Below, piece by piece: positions 23,605-34,150 of a stretch of DNA of 64,000 bases. The DNA lies in assembly GCA_963555705.1 (NCBI GenBank), contig OY743184.1:24216859-24280858 (forward strand), read 5' to 3'. Numbering within the stretch: position 1 is the first letter of the stretch; the number at the start of each line of letters is the position of its first letter. The position numbers and the translations under genes are program-made. The notes beneath the pieces were generated by a model. That model was given only the letters and a program-made list of their open reading frames with translations, did no database searches and was not told where the DNA came from. Source of the stretch: Ligustrum vulgare (Eukaryota > Streptophyta > Magnoliopsida > Lamiales > Oleaceae).

Positions 23605-24235
23605 TTTTTTAAACACTCCAATTTTTGTCAAAATGATGAAATGATTAGCCTCCGTTTGGTAATAATGTTTGGTTATAAACTTGTTTATTTATGATTTTGA
23701 GGTAAAAAGTAGTGGCTGAAAATTAGAGAGAGAAAATATGTGTGGTTAAGAAGTTAATAGAAAATAATTAATTTTTTTAACATGCGTATTGAAGAGCCTA
23801 CTCATTTATTGACATATTAGGAAGTAAAATTTCAATAATTTTATTTATTTTCAAAATATATTAATTCAATTTTTTCATTTCTAACTTAACAAATTTATAT
23901 AGCATATATTTATTTATTTTAAAATATATTAATCCAAAATTTTCATTTTTAATGTAACACATTTACATAGATATGATTTGACATTTATTTATGTTCAAAA
24001 TATATTAATTCAATTTTTTTTCATTTCTAACTTAACAAATTTATATAGCATATATTTATTTATTTTAAAATATATTAATCCAAAATTTTCATTTTTAATG
24101 TAACACATTTACATAGATATGATTTGACATTTATTTATGTTCAAATATATTAATCCAATTTTTTCATTTCCTACATAACACGTGTTATTAAATTTGAAAC
24201 TTAAAAAAAAACAAATCAAAATAAAAATTTCTGCA
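23605..24235 (+). repeat. AT-rich ~70 bp tandem array, left copy
   Basis: From about 23867 the sequence repeats in alternating units of roughly 68 and 76 bp, each starting TATTAAT(T/C)CAA and carrying TTTCATTT plus either ATATAGCATATATTTATT or ACACATTTACATAG. About four and a half units are present. The flank at 23605-23866 and the array both recur at 25865-26286, in direct orientation, on the far side of the inverted-repeat element. Confidence 0.8.
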
Positions 24236-24288
24236 TGTACACTCAGTGTAGGCGCCACTCAAAGTTTGGCACTTACTTAAATATTTTA

Positions 24289-25682
24289 GGATAATTGACG
24301 CAAAACGTCCCTACCTTTGGACTCTCTTGCTAAATTCATCCATACCTTTGATTTTTTGGCAATTTCATCCTCACCTTCACACTTTCTTGCTGAATTGGTC
24401 CCTGCCGTCCAAAAATCTGTTAGTTGACTGTTAAATCATCTATTGACCATTTTTTATGAAGGGCAAAAAAGTCTTTGTATATTCTTTAATTGGGTAATTG
24501 GCGCCATTGGTCCCTACCTTTCACACTTCTTGTGGAATTCGTCCTAATGTTTGTTTGTTTGTTTTTTTTTTTTTTTTGGCAAATTCACCCTTACCTTCAC
24601 ATTTTCTTGCTAAAAATGTCCTTACCGTCTAATTTCGTCCAAAAATCCGTTAGTTGACCCAAAAATCACCTATTGACTTTTTTTTTAATAATCTTATTGA
24701 CTATTTTAACGAAGGGCAAAGAAGTCATTTCCTATTATTTAATTTAAAATTATGTAAAAGAAATAATAATAAAAAACAAACAAAAACAAAAAAAATATTT
24801 GTTACTGTTCATCTTCTTCCCAACCCCATTCCCACTCGTTTAGTTCAATTACTCTCTTTATTTTTTTCCAATTGCTATAACTGCGCTCGAGGCATCCGGA
24901 TGTAGATCATAGATGGAACCCTAATCGTCTCCCTCGAGCCAGTCATTTTTTTTGCGTCAATTTCAGACCTAAACATGTGAAAACCTAAATTTCTACCATC
25001 TCCACCAATAAATTAAATGCACAAAAATGGTTGTTTTCTACCACATTAATCTGAATCTTTTCCAGCCTTAACACGAAAAAGATGCCCCCGGAGGCAATTA
25101 CAACAATTGGAAAAAAAAATAAAGAGGATTTAATTGAACTGAATGAGTGGGAATTGGCTTGGGAAGAAGATGAACAGTAACAAATATTTTTTTTTTGTTT
25201 TTGTTTTATTATTTCTTTTACATCATTTTAAATTAAATAATTGGAAATGACTTATTTGCCCTTCATTAAAATAGTCAATAAGATTATATAAAAAATAATA
25301 ATAAAGTCAATAGGTGATTTTTTGGTCAACTAACAGATTTTTGGATGAAATTAGACGGTAAGGACGTTTTTAGCAAGAAAAGGTGAAGGTAAGGGTAAAT
25401 TTGCCAAAAAATAAAAACAAACGTTGGGACGAATTTCACAAGAAGTGTGAAAGGTAGGGACCAATTGCGCTAATTACCCAATTAAAGAATACATAAAGAC
25501 TTTTTTGCTCTTCATAAAACATGGTCAATAGATGATTTAACATTCAACTAACAGATTTTTGGACGGCAGAGACCAATTCAGCATGAAAGTGTGAATGTGA
25601 GGATGAAATTGCCAAAAAATCAAAGGTAGAGATGAATTTAGCAAGAGAGTCTAAAGGTAGGGACATTTTGCACAAATTACCC
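24289..25682. mobile_element. Foldback-type element with ~600 bp inverted arms
   Basis: Bases 24289-24900 are matched in reverse complement by about 25080-25682, a hairpin with arms of some 600 bp around a loop of about 180 bp. The outer ends are GGATAATTGACGC and, reverse-complemented, GGGTAATTTGTGC. Each arm contains internally repeated phrases (GTCCCTACCTTT, CTTGCTAAATTCATC, CCGTTAGTTGAC). There is no coding capacity. It may be a Mutator-type or other foldback element, but no exact target duplication was found. A transcript would fold into a long double-stranded RNA. Confidence 0.75.
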
Positions 25683-25864
25683 AATTTTTTATATAAGATT
25701 TCTTTTGACTTTTATTTACGTTTTTGTCTAAAATTTGTCAATCTTATCACCTATTATCCTTTTACTATGTTTTAATTTTTAATTAACTTTATTTTTTAAT
25801 ATGTTGCTTACATATATCTTATTTGAAATCCAATATAGTAACTAATATATTTTATTTTTCCTTA

Positions 25865-26286
25865 TTTTTTAAACATACCAATTTTTTCCAAAATGAAATG
25901 ATTAAATTTTCTACCAATTTATCATTGGTGGTAAAAAGTTGATAACAAATAATTAATTATTTTTGTAATATGCTTATTGAAGAACCTACTCATTTATTGA
26001 CATATTAGGAAGTAAAACTTCAATGATTTTATTTATTTATTTTCAAAATATATTGATTCAAAATTTTCATTTCTAACTTAACAAATTTATATAGCATGTT
26101 TTTATTTACTTTCAAATATATTAATCCAAAATTTTCATTTCTAATGTAGCACATTTACATAGATATGACATTTATTTATGTTCAAATATATTAATACAAT
26201 TTTTTCATTTCCTACATAACACATTTACATAGATATCACATTTATTTATGTTCAAATTTATTAATCCAATTTTCTCATTTCCTACA
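25865..26286 (+). repeat. AT-rich ~70 bp tandem array, right copy
   Basis: Direct copy of 23605-24190 (shared CCTACTCATTTATTGACATA, then about three and a half ~70 bp units). The array is interrupted at 26286 by the Tat-type element; the same unit resumes at 36259-36270 and, beyond the Helitron, at 39024. Confidence 0.8.
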
Positions 26287-27033
26287 TGATGCTGTAAAAA
26301 ATCCTAACCTTGACGTGACAGGATCTGGTGATGCTTGATCGCTGGAAAAGATGAACGAATTCGCCTTGGATGACCTGTAAAAAGGCGAGAAGGATTCTCC
26401 CCATCGCTCCTCCGGTGTGAGAATTAGTATTCTGGAGAAAAGTAGAGAGAAAATATATAAATGGAAAACGTAAAGAATATTGAATAATTATATGTGATCA
26501 AAGGAACTCTATTTATAGGGCTAAAAAGCCCATGACCTTCTTTAGTCAAAGGAGTCCTTTTGGTATAAATTTACTTTTTATGAAGAGTTCTAATGTTACT
26601 AGAATTGAACTCCCCTTTTTTAAGAGGTTTCCTTATTGGTTACGTTTACCTGGGGCCCAACAAGGGTAGCCCATAAACGAAGAGCGTTTAGGGTCCTACT
26701 AGTATTGGGCCTCCAGGAATAATGTTTCCGGGATGTACCCACCTCAATCATCATAAAAAGGAACAAACGCAGTTTAGGTCGGGATAACTCGACCTTATAA
26801 CATGTAACCCGGGCAAGTAAGCTGGCTTATGAGTAAGTGTATTCAAGAATCTAGTGACTCCGGGAAAGGCTCGGTCCATGCTTGCCCGAGCACTCTTGCC
26901 CGACCTCTAGATTGCTTTTGGTTAATGACTATAAAGAGACTAGGAACACAGGCTGGCCTCACGATGAAGATGGGTTGGCCTGTGAGGTTCCAAACCCTTA
27001 ACCCATCCTGACAGCTTGAAATTGTACCGATCA
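26287..27033 (-). mobile_element. 3' LTR of the Tat-type element (747 bp)
   Basis: The plus strand reads TGATGCTG...CCGATCA, matching 35526-36258. A TATA box (CTATAAATAG on the minus strand, near 26508-26518) is retained. Differences from the other LTR are mostly single-base changes plus small indels. Confidence 0.92.
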
Positions 27034-27045
27034 TTGGCCCCGTGC
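27034..27045 (-). other. Polypurine tract of the Tat-type element
   Basis: The minus strand reads GCACGGGGCCAA immediately before the 3' LTR start TGATCGGTAC. The position and purine content fit a plus-strand primer, although the tract is short and interrupted. Confidence 0.6.
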
Positions 27046-27233
27046 ATCAGGGATCAGTAGTAGATCTCTGAATGCATTTAACCTTTGACAGCTGTCATAT
27101 TTATCAATGACGTGTTTTTCCAACTGTTTTCTTTTTAATCAATGTGAGGAGGCCAACAGTTTTACGTCAGATTTTGGACAAGTGTCTTACTTTGACAGGT
27201 GGAGTTTTTGAGATTATTCCCTCCATTTTTTCC

Positions 27234-27242
27234 TATATATAT
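27234..27242 (+). promoter_or_regulatory. TATA box of the antisense gene
   Basis: TATATATAT lies about 160 bp upstream of the antisense start codon and outside the LTR, on the plus strand, opposite to the retrotransposon. GTAAG follows at 27350, which could start a leader intron. Function is inferred from position only. Confidence 0.5.
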
Positions 27243-27400
27243 GTGGTCCCTATGCCACCTTTCATTTTACTTTGCGAAAATTACTGAGAGACCAGAGAAA
27301 TCCTCGAGCAAGTAGCACGATCTTCCTTCCCAACAAATTAGCAATTTAGGTAAGCTCGACCCTTCCCGACCTTATTACTTTTATAACTTATTTCAAAAGC

Positions 27401-28257
27401 ATGGTGAGGCAAGTGATCGTAGGAGACCTTAGGGAGGTAGAAAATCTGGATGAGAATTTAGAGGTCGAGCCTCTAGGTTTTTACCAGCCTCCACCTTCCC
27501 AAGATGAGGAATCGGGTAGTGAGGAGGGTGTAGAGGATAACCCAGACTTAGGTAGAGGGCCGGGCGAGACCGACCTTGAGCTCCCGACTTATAATAGTAG
27601 GATGAAGGAGCATATGGTCACGGCTGACATGAGGAAGTTTGGGCTCTCCGAGGGGTACACAGCCCGGGTTCCAGAAGGAGATGATGTGTCCTACCATTGT
27701 CGGGAATGGGATATGGTAGTGTTCCATGAGGCCCTTGTGGTTGGATTTAGGCTTCCCCTTCACCACTTTTTAATTGACTTCCTCCTTACTGCGAGCTTAG
27801 TGCTAGGACAGCTCGTCCCCAATGGGTGGAGGATTTTGATGTACTTTTTTATTCTATATAGGAGCTTAGGTATTGACCCCACCGTAGATTTATGTAAATG
27901 TCTCTTATACCTAAAATATCTACCCCGGTGCAACTGCTTTGTTTATTTATGTGGGAAGGGGCATTTTGAGGTCCCATGGGTTTCTTCTTCCTTAAAGTAC
28001 TGGAAGGAAAGGTTCTTTTATGTGAAACCCCGGGAAGAAAAAATATATTTCTACTGACTTTTAGGAAGCCGAACGTAGATGGTTTTAATAGGATGGGATG
28101 GAAGAGTGAGGAGGAGATGGTCTACCTTCTTGCTAACGCCGTTAGGATATGTGACTCTAGTCTTTAGGTCGAGGAGGCGTCCGACCTCACTACCAGTGAG
28201 ATTTTGAGTTGGACGGCCTTAACCTGTAGCCTGGTAGGACCTGACCTTTTAAATTAA
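27401..28257 (+). pseudogene. Antisense ORF of Tat element, first coding part (Transposase_28-like)
   Basis: Starts with an ATG at 27401 and stays open to 28057. An acidic N-terminus (SQDEESGSEEGVEDNPDLG) precedes a domain with FRLPLHHFLIDFLL, QLVPNGWRILMYFFILYRSL and, further on, SSLKYWKERFFYVKP. This pattern matches the plant family called putative gypsy-type transposon protein (Transposase_28), found on the antisense strand of Tat elements. A frameshift near 28035 moves the frame to TFRKPNVDGFNRMGW; a TAG near 28165 then interrupts it before VEEASDLTTSEILSW. The role of this protein is unknown and it is not needed for retrotransposition in other lineages. Family assignment is from memory. 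Confidence 0.7.
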
Positions 28258-28344
28258 GTAATACATACTTATCTTCTGTGGTCTTCATGCCTGAAGTCTT
28301 TTTCTTTGCATGCTTACCTTCTTGTTTTGTGATCATTCGCAGGA

Positions 28345-28749
28345 ATGGCATTTGATGGGGACAGGTTGAGGAAGGCGGCAGAGGAAAGGGCAAAGAATGC
28401 TATCCAGAAAAGAAAAGATGACGACTTAGTGGGACGCTGTTATAAAAAGAGACCTCGTAAGGATTCTTCCGACGTTGGGGAGACCTCTAGGAGGGGTGCA
28501 AACGTCCCTCCTCAGAGGGAGAGTGGTCGGGACACTCGCCATCCTCCTCCCAGGGACCAACCCGTGCATGCTTCTCCAGCACCGAAAGTGGTGCCTGAAG
28601 GCCCTACTTTGGCTGACCTTAGGGAGAAGCTGGAGGAAGGCCTTCATCCCGGGCTTTTAGAGAAATACTTTGAGGAAGTGGCTATTGAAAGCAGAGTGGA
28701 CCACTTCCTAAACGTAGCCGTGAAGATACATCCCATCCTTTTCCCTTGA
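28345..28749 (+). CDS. Antisense ORF of Tat element, second coding part
   Basis: A strong acceptor-like TTCGCAG ends at 28342, just before the ATG at 28345, so this is probably an internal exon of the gene starting at 27401. The product is rich in Arg, Lys and Glu (RLRKAAEERAKNAIQKRKDD), with a nuclear-signal-like KKRPRK and a Pro-rich middle, then LEEGLHPGLLEKYFEEVA. It is open for 134 residues. GC content is higher than in the flanks, as expected of a maintained coding region. The donor site was not located with certainty. Confidence 0.6.
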   Translation: MAFDGDRLRKAAEERAKNAIQKRKDDDLVGRCYKKRPRKDSSDVGETSRRGANVPPQRESGRDTRHPPPRDQPVHASPAPKVVPEGPTLADLREKLEEGLHPGLLEKYFEEVAIESRVDHFLNVAVKIHPILFP

Positions 28750-28814
28750 CAATTTATCTTTTTGTTATTATTCTTATCGAAAAAGATGGCTAAGTTTTTG
28801 TCTTGACATGCAGT

Positions 28815-29314
28815 TGATCAGCATTGGCCAAGGTCTCATCAACCAGGGTGTTAAATGAGGGGAGACATCAAGTCAACTCGTACATTATGTGTTGTACGAG
28901 CCCACCCGGGCCAATAACACTGAAGAAAAAGTAGCTCGGGTCGAATCTGATTTGGCCTTGATGACCCAAGACCAGGATCTCGCACGGTCAAAAAATGCTA
29001 AACTTGCCGAAGACCTTCATCGGGCCCGGGAAGAGATTGAGGCAGCTAAGGTTGAAGCGGTCGAGGCCTATAAGAAATCAGAAGAGTACGATCTGGCCTT
29101 GGGCAACTATGCCTTGGAGCCGTACTCTCAGGGCATGAAGCAGGCTCGAGCTTGGATTAAACTTTATGCTCTCGATCTCGATACCAGCCCACTCTCCAAA
29201 TTTCCCTTGGGGAGGGAAGATCTCGACCTCGCTCCTTTCTTAGAAGAAGATGAAGTAGAGGCCGTTTCTAACGAGGAGGCCGGTGAAGCCAGTGATCACG
29301 ACCCTCAGCAATAG
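28815..29314 (+). CDS. Antisense ORF of Tat element, C-terminal coiled-coil part
   Basis: ACATGCAG ending at 28813 looks like a splice acceptor. From 28889 an open frame runs 141 residues to a TAG at 29312-29314. It holds a long charged helix (VESDLALMTQDQDLARSKNA onward to EAVEAYKKSEEYD) predicted to form a coiled coil, then an acidic tail (FLEEDEVEAVSNEEAGEASD). The heptad helix with a conserved YxxGMKQARAWIK-like segment is typical of the C-terminus of antisense proteins in Tat elements. The first bases of the exon contain a TGA in one frame, so the exact joining is uncertain. Confidence 0.55.
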
Positions 29315-29351
29315 AGTTTTTTAAGCAATTTAAATAGATGTTGATGTATAG

Positions 29352-29369
29352 CCCGAGGTATGCCTCGGG
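29352..29369 (+). repeat. Short hairpin after the antisense gene
   Basis: CCCGAGG and CCTCGGG (29352-29358 and 29363-29369) form a 7 bp stem with a TATG loop, 37 bp after the antisense stop. It could sit in the 3' untranslated region. Function is unknown. Confidence 0.7.
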
Positions 29370-29704
29370 GACTTCTTATAACAATTTTTTGTTATGAATG
29401 AAATCTTTTGTCGAAGTTTGTGTTCTGTACTTTGTATTTTATTGACAAATCATTGCATGTTTTGAATAATCAGGCTGTCCTTGTTTAGTCTTATCGATCC
29501 TATGTTTTGAAAAGTATAGGGTCGAGCAAGGACGACCTTTAGTTATAAGAATGGACTTTAATTCTTTGTAGTATCAACATAGGACTGATGATATTTGATT
29601 ACTAAGGTCGGTCAAGGTTGACCTTCTTGACAGAGAATAGGTCGAACTTTTGACTTGGCTAAATTCAGAGGAATGTTTTAATAAGGTCGGGTGATACCGA
29701 CCTG

Positions 29705-30025
29705 TAGGAAATAATTTGTAACGCCTTCCCATGAGACCTTATAAATTATTCGTGGAAGAATAATTTGTAACGTCTTGCCATGATTTTGTTGGGAAATAAT
29801 TTTTAATGGTTTGCCATGAGACATTGTAAATTATTCATGGAAGAATAATTTGTAACATCTTGCCATGAGACATTATAAATTATTTTTTGGGAAATAATTT
29901 GTAACGCCTTGCCATGAGACATTGTAAATTATTCGTGGAAGAATAATTTGTAACGTCATGAGACATTGCAAATTATTTGTAGGAAAATAACTTGTAAAGT
30001 CATTGGGGTGACCTTGTAAGTTATT
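29705..30025 (+). repeat. ~50 bp minisatellite with inverted arms
   Basis: About six to seven units of the form AATAATTTGTAACG...CTTGCCATGAGACATTGTAAATTATT, some shortened. Each unit starts AATAATTT and ends AAATTATT, so every unit can form a small hairpin. It fills the space between the ends of the antisense gene and pol, where two opposing transcripts would converge. Confidence 0.85.
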
Positions 30026-30317
30026 CCAGTACTTTGTCTTCTGGTGCTCATTCTTTGGAAGAAATATTTTTATTAAAAGGGACTGAATGTTGGGCCTCAT
30101 TAAAACCTTACCTAGAAAAATCCTGTGGGAAAAAATCTGGATAAGGAAAAAGAGTACCCATCCCTGACGCTGAAAGAAAGTACGATGGGCGCGTAGGCCT
30201 GACCTTACTGAAAATTATCTATTGACGTGCAAGCCCGAACATAATTAAAAGAAAAAATGGGTTCGCAGAACCCGACTCTTCGTCAACTAAATGACCTTGT
30301 TATTAACGAAAATGTGA

Positions 30318-31334
30318 CTATTTGTAGTAAGGCTTCAGATTCTCCACATTCCATGGTCGAGGAAGCGGTTTTGGATCCATTGTGTGGAAGCTGTACGAGC
30401 CCTTTCCCACCTTTCGGATGAATTCATATGGTCCTTCCCAAACAGGTCCAAGTTTCCCAGGTTGATGACCGGCAGCCTCACTTCGATGGAGGACAAGATC
30501 TCCCATTCTGAATTGTCTCTTCTTCACTCGGATATTAAACTTCTTAGTCATGGCCTGTTGATAAGCAGCTATTCTTAAGGTGGCATTTTCCCTGACTTCT
30601 TCCAAAAGATCCAGACTCTCTCTGACCCTCAATCTAGTCGAATGATTCTGTAGTCATTGCACGGAAGCTGGGAATTGTTACTTCTCTGGAACAACAGCTT
30701 CCATCCTAAAGGCTAGAATGAATGGAGTTTCCCCTGTTGCAGTTTTCAATGTTGTTCGGTTCGTCCAAAGTATTTATGGAAGGAGATCGGGCCAATCACC
30801 CTTGGTACTGTCAAAGCGAGTCCTCAAGTCTTGAAAGATGAGCCTGTTTGTAACTTCAACCAATCCATTACTTTGCGGGTGCGAAACAGAAGTTAACATG
30901 TGCTTTATTCCCAAATTCTTGTAGAATTGTTTGAAGGCTTGACACTTGAACTGGTGCCCATTATTAGTTATTAATGTCTTAGGAAGACCAAAACGGTAGA
31001 TAATCGACTTCCAAACAAATGCCTCCAACTTATGTTCTATGATAATGGCAAGATGTTCTGCTTCCACTCATTTTGTGAAGTATTCCATAGCCACTGCTAG
31101 GAACTTGTCCTGACCACGAGCTATAGGGAACAACCCAAGTGTGTCAATTCCCCACTAAGCAAAGGGGTATGGGCACATAATTGGGAACAGTTCTTCTGCG
31201 AGTTTGTGTAATCGGGTTGCAAACCTTTGACATTTATCACGAGCTTTTACGTAGATGAGTGTGTCCTTCCTCATGGTTGGCCAATAGTACCTGTATCGCA
31301 TTAACTTCATGACCAGTGCTCTTACTCCCTGGTG
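30318..31334 (-). pseudogene. pol: Integrase of the Tat-type element, broken
   Basis: On the minus strand: zinc-binding end (CDKCQRFATRLHKLA), catalytic core with the first Asp in GIDTLG, second position as ITNNGHQF where the family has S/T-D-N-G (the Asp is changed to Asn), and the Glu in NGLVEVTNR. The C-terminal part MGDLVLHR...GPVWEGPYEFIRKV is the GPY/F-type end, closing PLPRPWNVENLKPYY at 30318. Several stops interrupt it, including the TGA in YFTK-stop-VEAEHLA. The missing catalytic residue and the stops both mean it is inactive. Confidence 0.88.
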
Positions 31335-32260
31335 TCATCCACAAATCCTTTCAAGAACCTCGGCCATAGCAAGAGCTGCCTCTTTCGGAGTTAGGCATCG
31401 AAGGTAAGGAAGTGTAAAACTTTGACAGAACAAGGTATTCTGTAATATGGTATACCTCGGAGCCCTTGCTTTGACTTTCCTTGCATCTGCTTTGTTATTT
31501 GGAAACTTTCCTGATGTTAAATATTCAAGGATTGGATCTATCCAATTCGGCTCATGTTCGGAAATATCCATTACATCGGGTTGTTGTGTGATACTCAGTT
31601 GATGAAGAGTTCGTACGAAAACAATTCTCTCCAGGTGGTCAAAATTGGAAAAATTTAGTCTTAACAGGGCATCTGCTTTGTGGTTAGAGAATCTTGGTAT
31701 TTTATCTATGCAACATGACTTGAACTTCCTTTGCAAGTCCAAAACCATCATTCTGTAAGATGACATTTTCTCATCTTTTGCTTCAAAAGTGCCATTCACT
31801 TGCTCTACCACCAACTGTGAATCACTTAAGACTTTGACATGTTCGACCCCTATATGTCGAGCTGCTTGAAGCCCGAAAATAACGGCCTCATAATCTGCAT
31901 CATTATTAGTGGCCGGGAAGTCGAACCTAATTGCGCACTGAATTTCCATTGTACCATCATCTTTTTTTAATATTATTCATGCCCCCGAGCCTGCGACATT
32001 CAATGATCCATCCACTTGCAACGTCCATGTGGCTTCTTCCCTGACATGACCTGCTGGCCCCCGAGGTCTTGGGGCAAGTTCGACGACGAAGTTTTCCAAG
32101 ACCTGTGCCTTTATAGAAGGTCGAGGTTTGAACTCAATGTCATACTCCCCAATCTCGATTGACCATTTGAGTAGACGACCAGAGACATCCGGTTTCTGTA
32201 AGATTTACTTCAAGGGCTGATTTGTGAGGACTGTTATAGCATGGACTTGAAAGTAAGGTC
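31335..32260 (-). pseudogene. pol: RNase H region of the Tat-type element, broken
   Basis: The first part (32260-31950) reads LRPYFQVHAITVLTNQPL and WTLQVDGSLNVAGSGA, the tether and first catalytic Asp of the extra RNase H typical of Tat elements, then a TGA. The second part (31949-31335) reads RFDFPATNNDADYEAVIFGL with the catalytic Glu, LSDSQLVVEQVNGTFEAKDE with the next Asp, and SNHKADALLRL near the last. Stops at TGA near 31975 and TAA in QPLK-stop break it. Confidence 0.85.
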
Positions 32261-33414
32261 TTAACTTTCTAGCTGCCGTGACAGGGCGAGCGCTAGTTGT
32301 TCTGCTAGCGTGTATCGGGTTTCTACATCCAACATCATCTTGCTAACATAGTAAACATCATTTTGGGTCTTCCCTTCCTCTTTGACCAAAACCTCGCTTA
32401 CTGCATGATCTGAAACTACTAGGTATAAGAACAGATTTTCTCCCAGATTTGGTTTGACCAATATTGGAGGACTTCCCAAATATTCCTTTAGCTTCCTGAA
32501 GGAGACCTCGCATTCTTCATCCCATCTGAACTCTTTGTTTCTCGTAAGTTTCTATACTTCCCTGACGGTCCTGGGAGGTTCCATTGATGTAAGGGCTATA
32601 ATTTTATCCGGGTTAACTTCTATGCCTAGCATGAACCCTAAAAATTTGCCCGAGCTTACTTTGGAGGCACACTTTGTGGGATTTAGTTTCATCCGATGTT
32701 GTCTGAGTGTAAATAATATGTCTTCCAAGTCGGCTATGTGGTCATTCTTTCTCTAGCTCTTTACGACCATGTCATCAACATAAACTTCAATGTTCAGCCC
32801 GATGTTCTTGGAGAGGACCATATTTACAAATATTTGATAAGTAGCTCTGGCATTCATTAATCCAAAGGGCATGACTTTGTAGAAATATATTCCTTCATCA
32901 GCCATAAAGGAAGTTTTCTCATGATCTTCCTATGCCATTTGAATTTGATGAAATCTTGAGAATGCGTCAAGGAAGCTGTAAAGCTCAGAACCCGATGTGG
33001 AATCTACTAATCTGTCGATCCGGGGAAGAGGATAACTGTCTTTTGGACATGCTTTGTTTAAATTTGTGAAATCTATGCAGACTCGCCACTTTCCATTCGA
33101 CTTCTTCACCAATACCAAGTTAGCTAGCCATTCTGGATACTTTACTTCCTTGATGAATCCTGCTTTCAAAAGCTTTTCTATTTCTTCATTTATTATTTGC
33201 CTTCTTTCTGTGGCAAACTGCCTCTTCGTTGTTTTACAGGCTTCTTATCAAGCATGACGTTAAGCCTGTGTTCAACAAGTGCGGGGTTAATCCCGGGCAT
33301 GTCTTCAGCACTCCACACAAATATGTCAATATTTCACCTTAAACATTGCGACAGTTCTTCCTTCATTAATTTGGGGAGTTCTTTCCCAATCATGACACTC
33401 TTTCCTTCTGAAAT
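32261..33414 (-). pseudogene. pol: Reverse transcriptase of the Tat-type element, broken
   Basis: One frame runs from about 33300 to 32261. It shows KYPEWLANLVLVKKSNGKWR, VCIDFTNLNKACPKDSYPLP, VMPFGLMNARATYQ and the polymerase motif YVDDM near 32770-32785, then KFLGFMLGIEVNPDKI. Three TAG stops interrupt it (32927-32929, about 32755 and about 32555), all compatible with change from CAG. The YVDD catalytic motif itself is intact. A further frameshift separates it from the protease part. Confidence 0.9.
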
Positions 33415-34150
33415 TTAAACTTCTTCCAATTCTTCTACGGGTGACATGAGCTCTTCCACAGGAAGTTCAATTGAAATAAGATCTATTTTACCCTTCCCAA
33501 TACAGTTGATATAACAACTTCTGTCCATTGACTGATTTCCCTGTACTGTTGCTAAGCCTACGGAAGTCGGAAACTTGATTGCGAGGTGATATGTCGATAC
33601 TATTGCTTTTAAGCTGTTTAGAAATGGTCTTCCCAAGATAGCATTGTAGGCCATAGGGGTCTTCACGACCTGAAACGGAGTCATCTTTTTTACCAACTTT
33701 TCTTCTGATCCAAGTGAAGTAGGAAGGTCAATTAGGCCTTCGGGTTTTACTGTTCCCCCACCAAAACCAGTTAGCAGAGTAATGACCTATTGAAGTCGAT
33801 ATGTAGGGAGTTGCATCTTGTCGAAGGCCTCCAAAGAAAAGACATTAGCTGCACTTCCATTATCAAAAAGCACCCTTCTTACATCAAAGTTTGCAATTGT
33901 GGTTTTGATGATAACGGCATCGACATGGGGATAAGAAATTCCTTTCATATCAGCGTTGCTGAAGCTGATGCTGTTTGAAATTTCATGGTCATGACTGCCC
34001 AACCTTTCCTCATGATCACCCAATGCCCTGGCATAATTTTTCCTTGCGTTATTTGAATAGCCTCCAGAAGCTATCACTTCGACGATAAATTTTATGGTGC
34101 CAGCGGATCTGTTCTTCTCTTCTCCTCTTCCTTGATCTTTATCTTCTTTA
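33415..34150 (-). pseudogene. pro: Aspartic protease of the Tat-type element, broken
   Basis: In frame with the end of gag. The active site reads VLFDNGSAANVF near 33860 (Tat-type proteases have D-x-G-S/T), followed by a TAG at 33787-33789. The rest, VITLLTGFGGGTVKPEGLID, then TPMAYNAILGRPFLN with the usual LGRP-like motif, continues in the same frame to 33415. Confidence 0.8.

Noticed and set aside
26829..27034. Frames on both strands in the Tat LTR, repeated at 36054-36271
   Set aside because: They lie wholly in the LTR pair and follow from the duplication; no retroviral protein is encoded in LTRs of this type.
28426..28647. Minus-strand frame opposite the antisense gene
   Set aside because: Shadow of the coding second exon on the other strand.
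29705..30025. CRISPR array
   Set aside because: Repeats are adjacent, variable and AT-rich without unique spacers, and lie in a plant retrotransposon.
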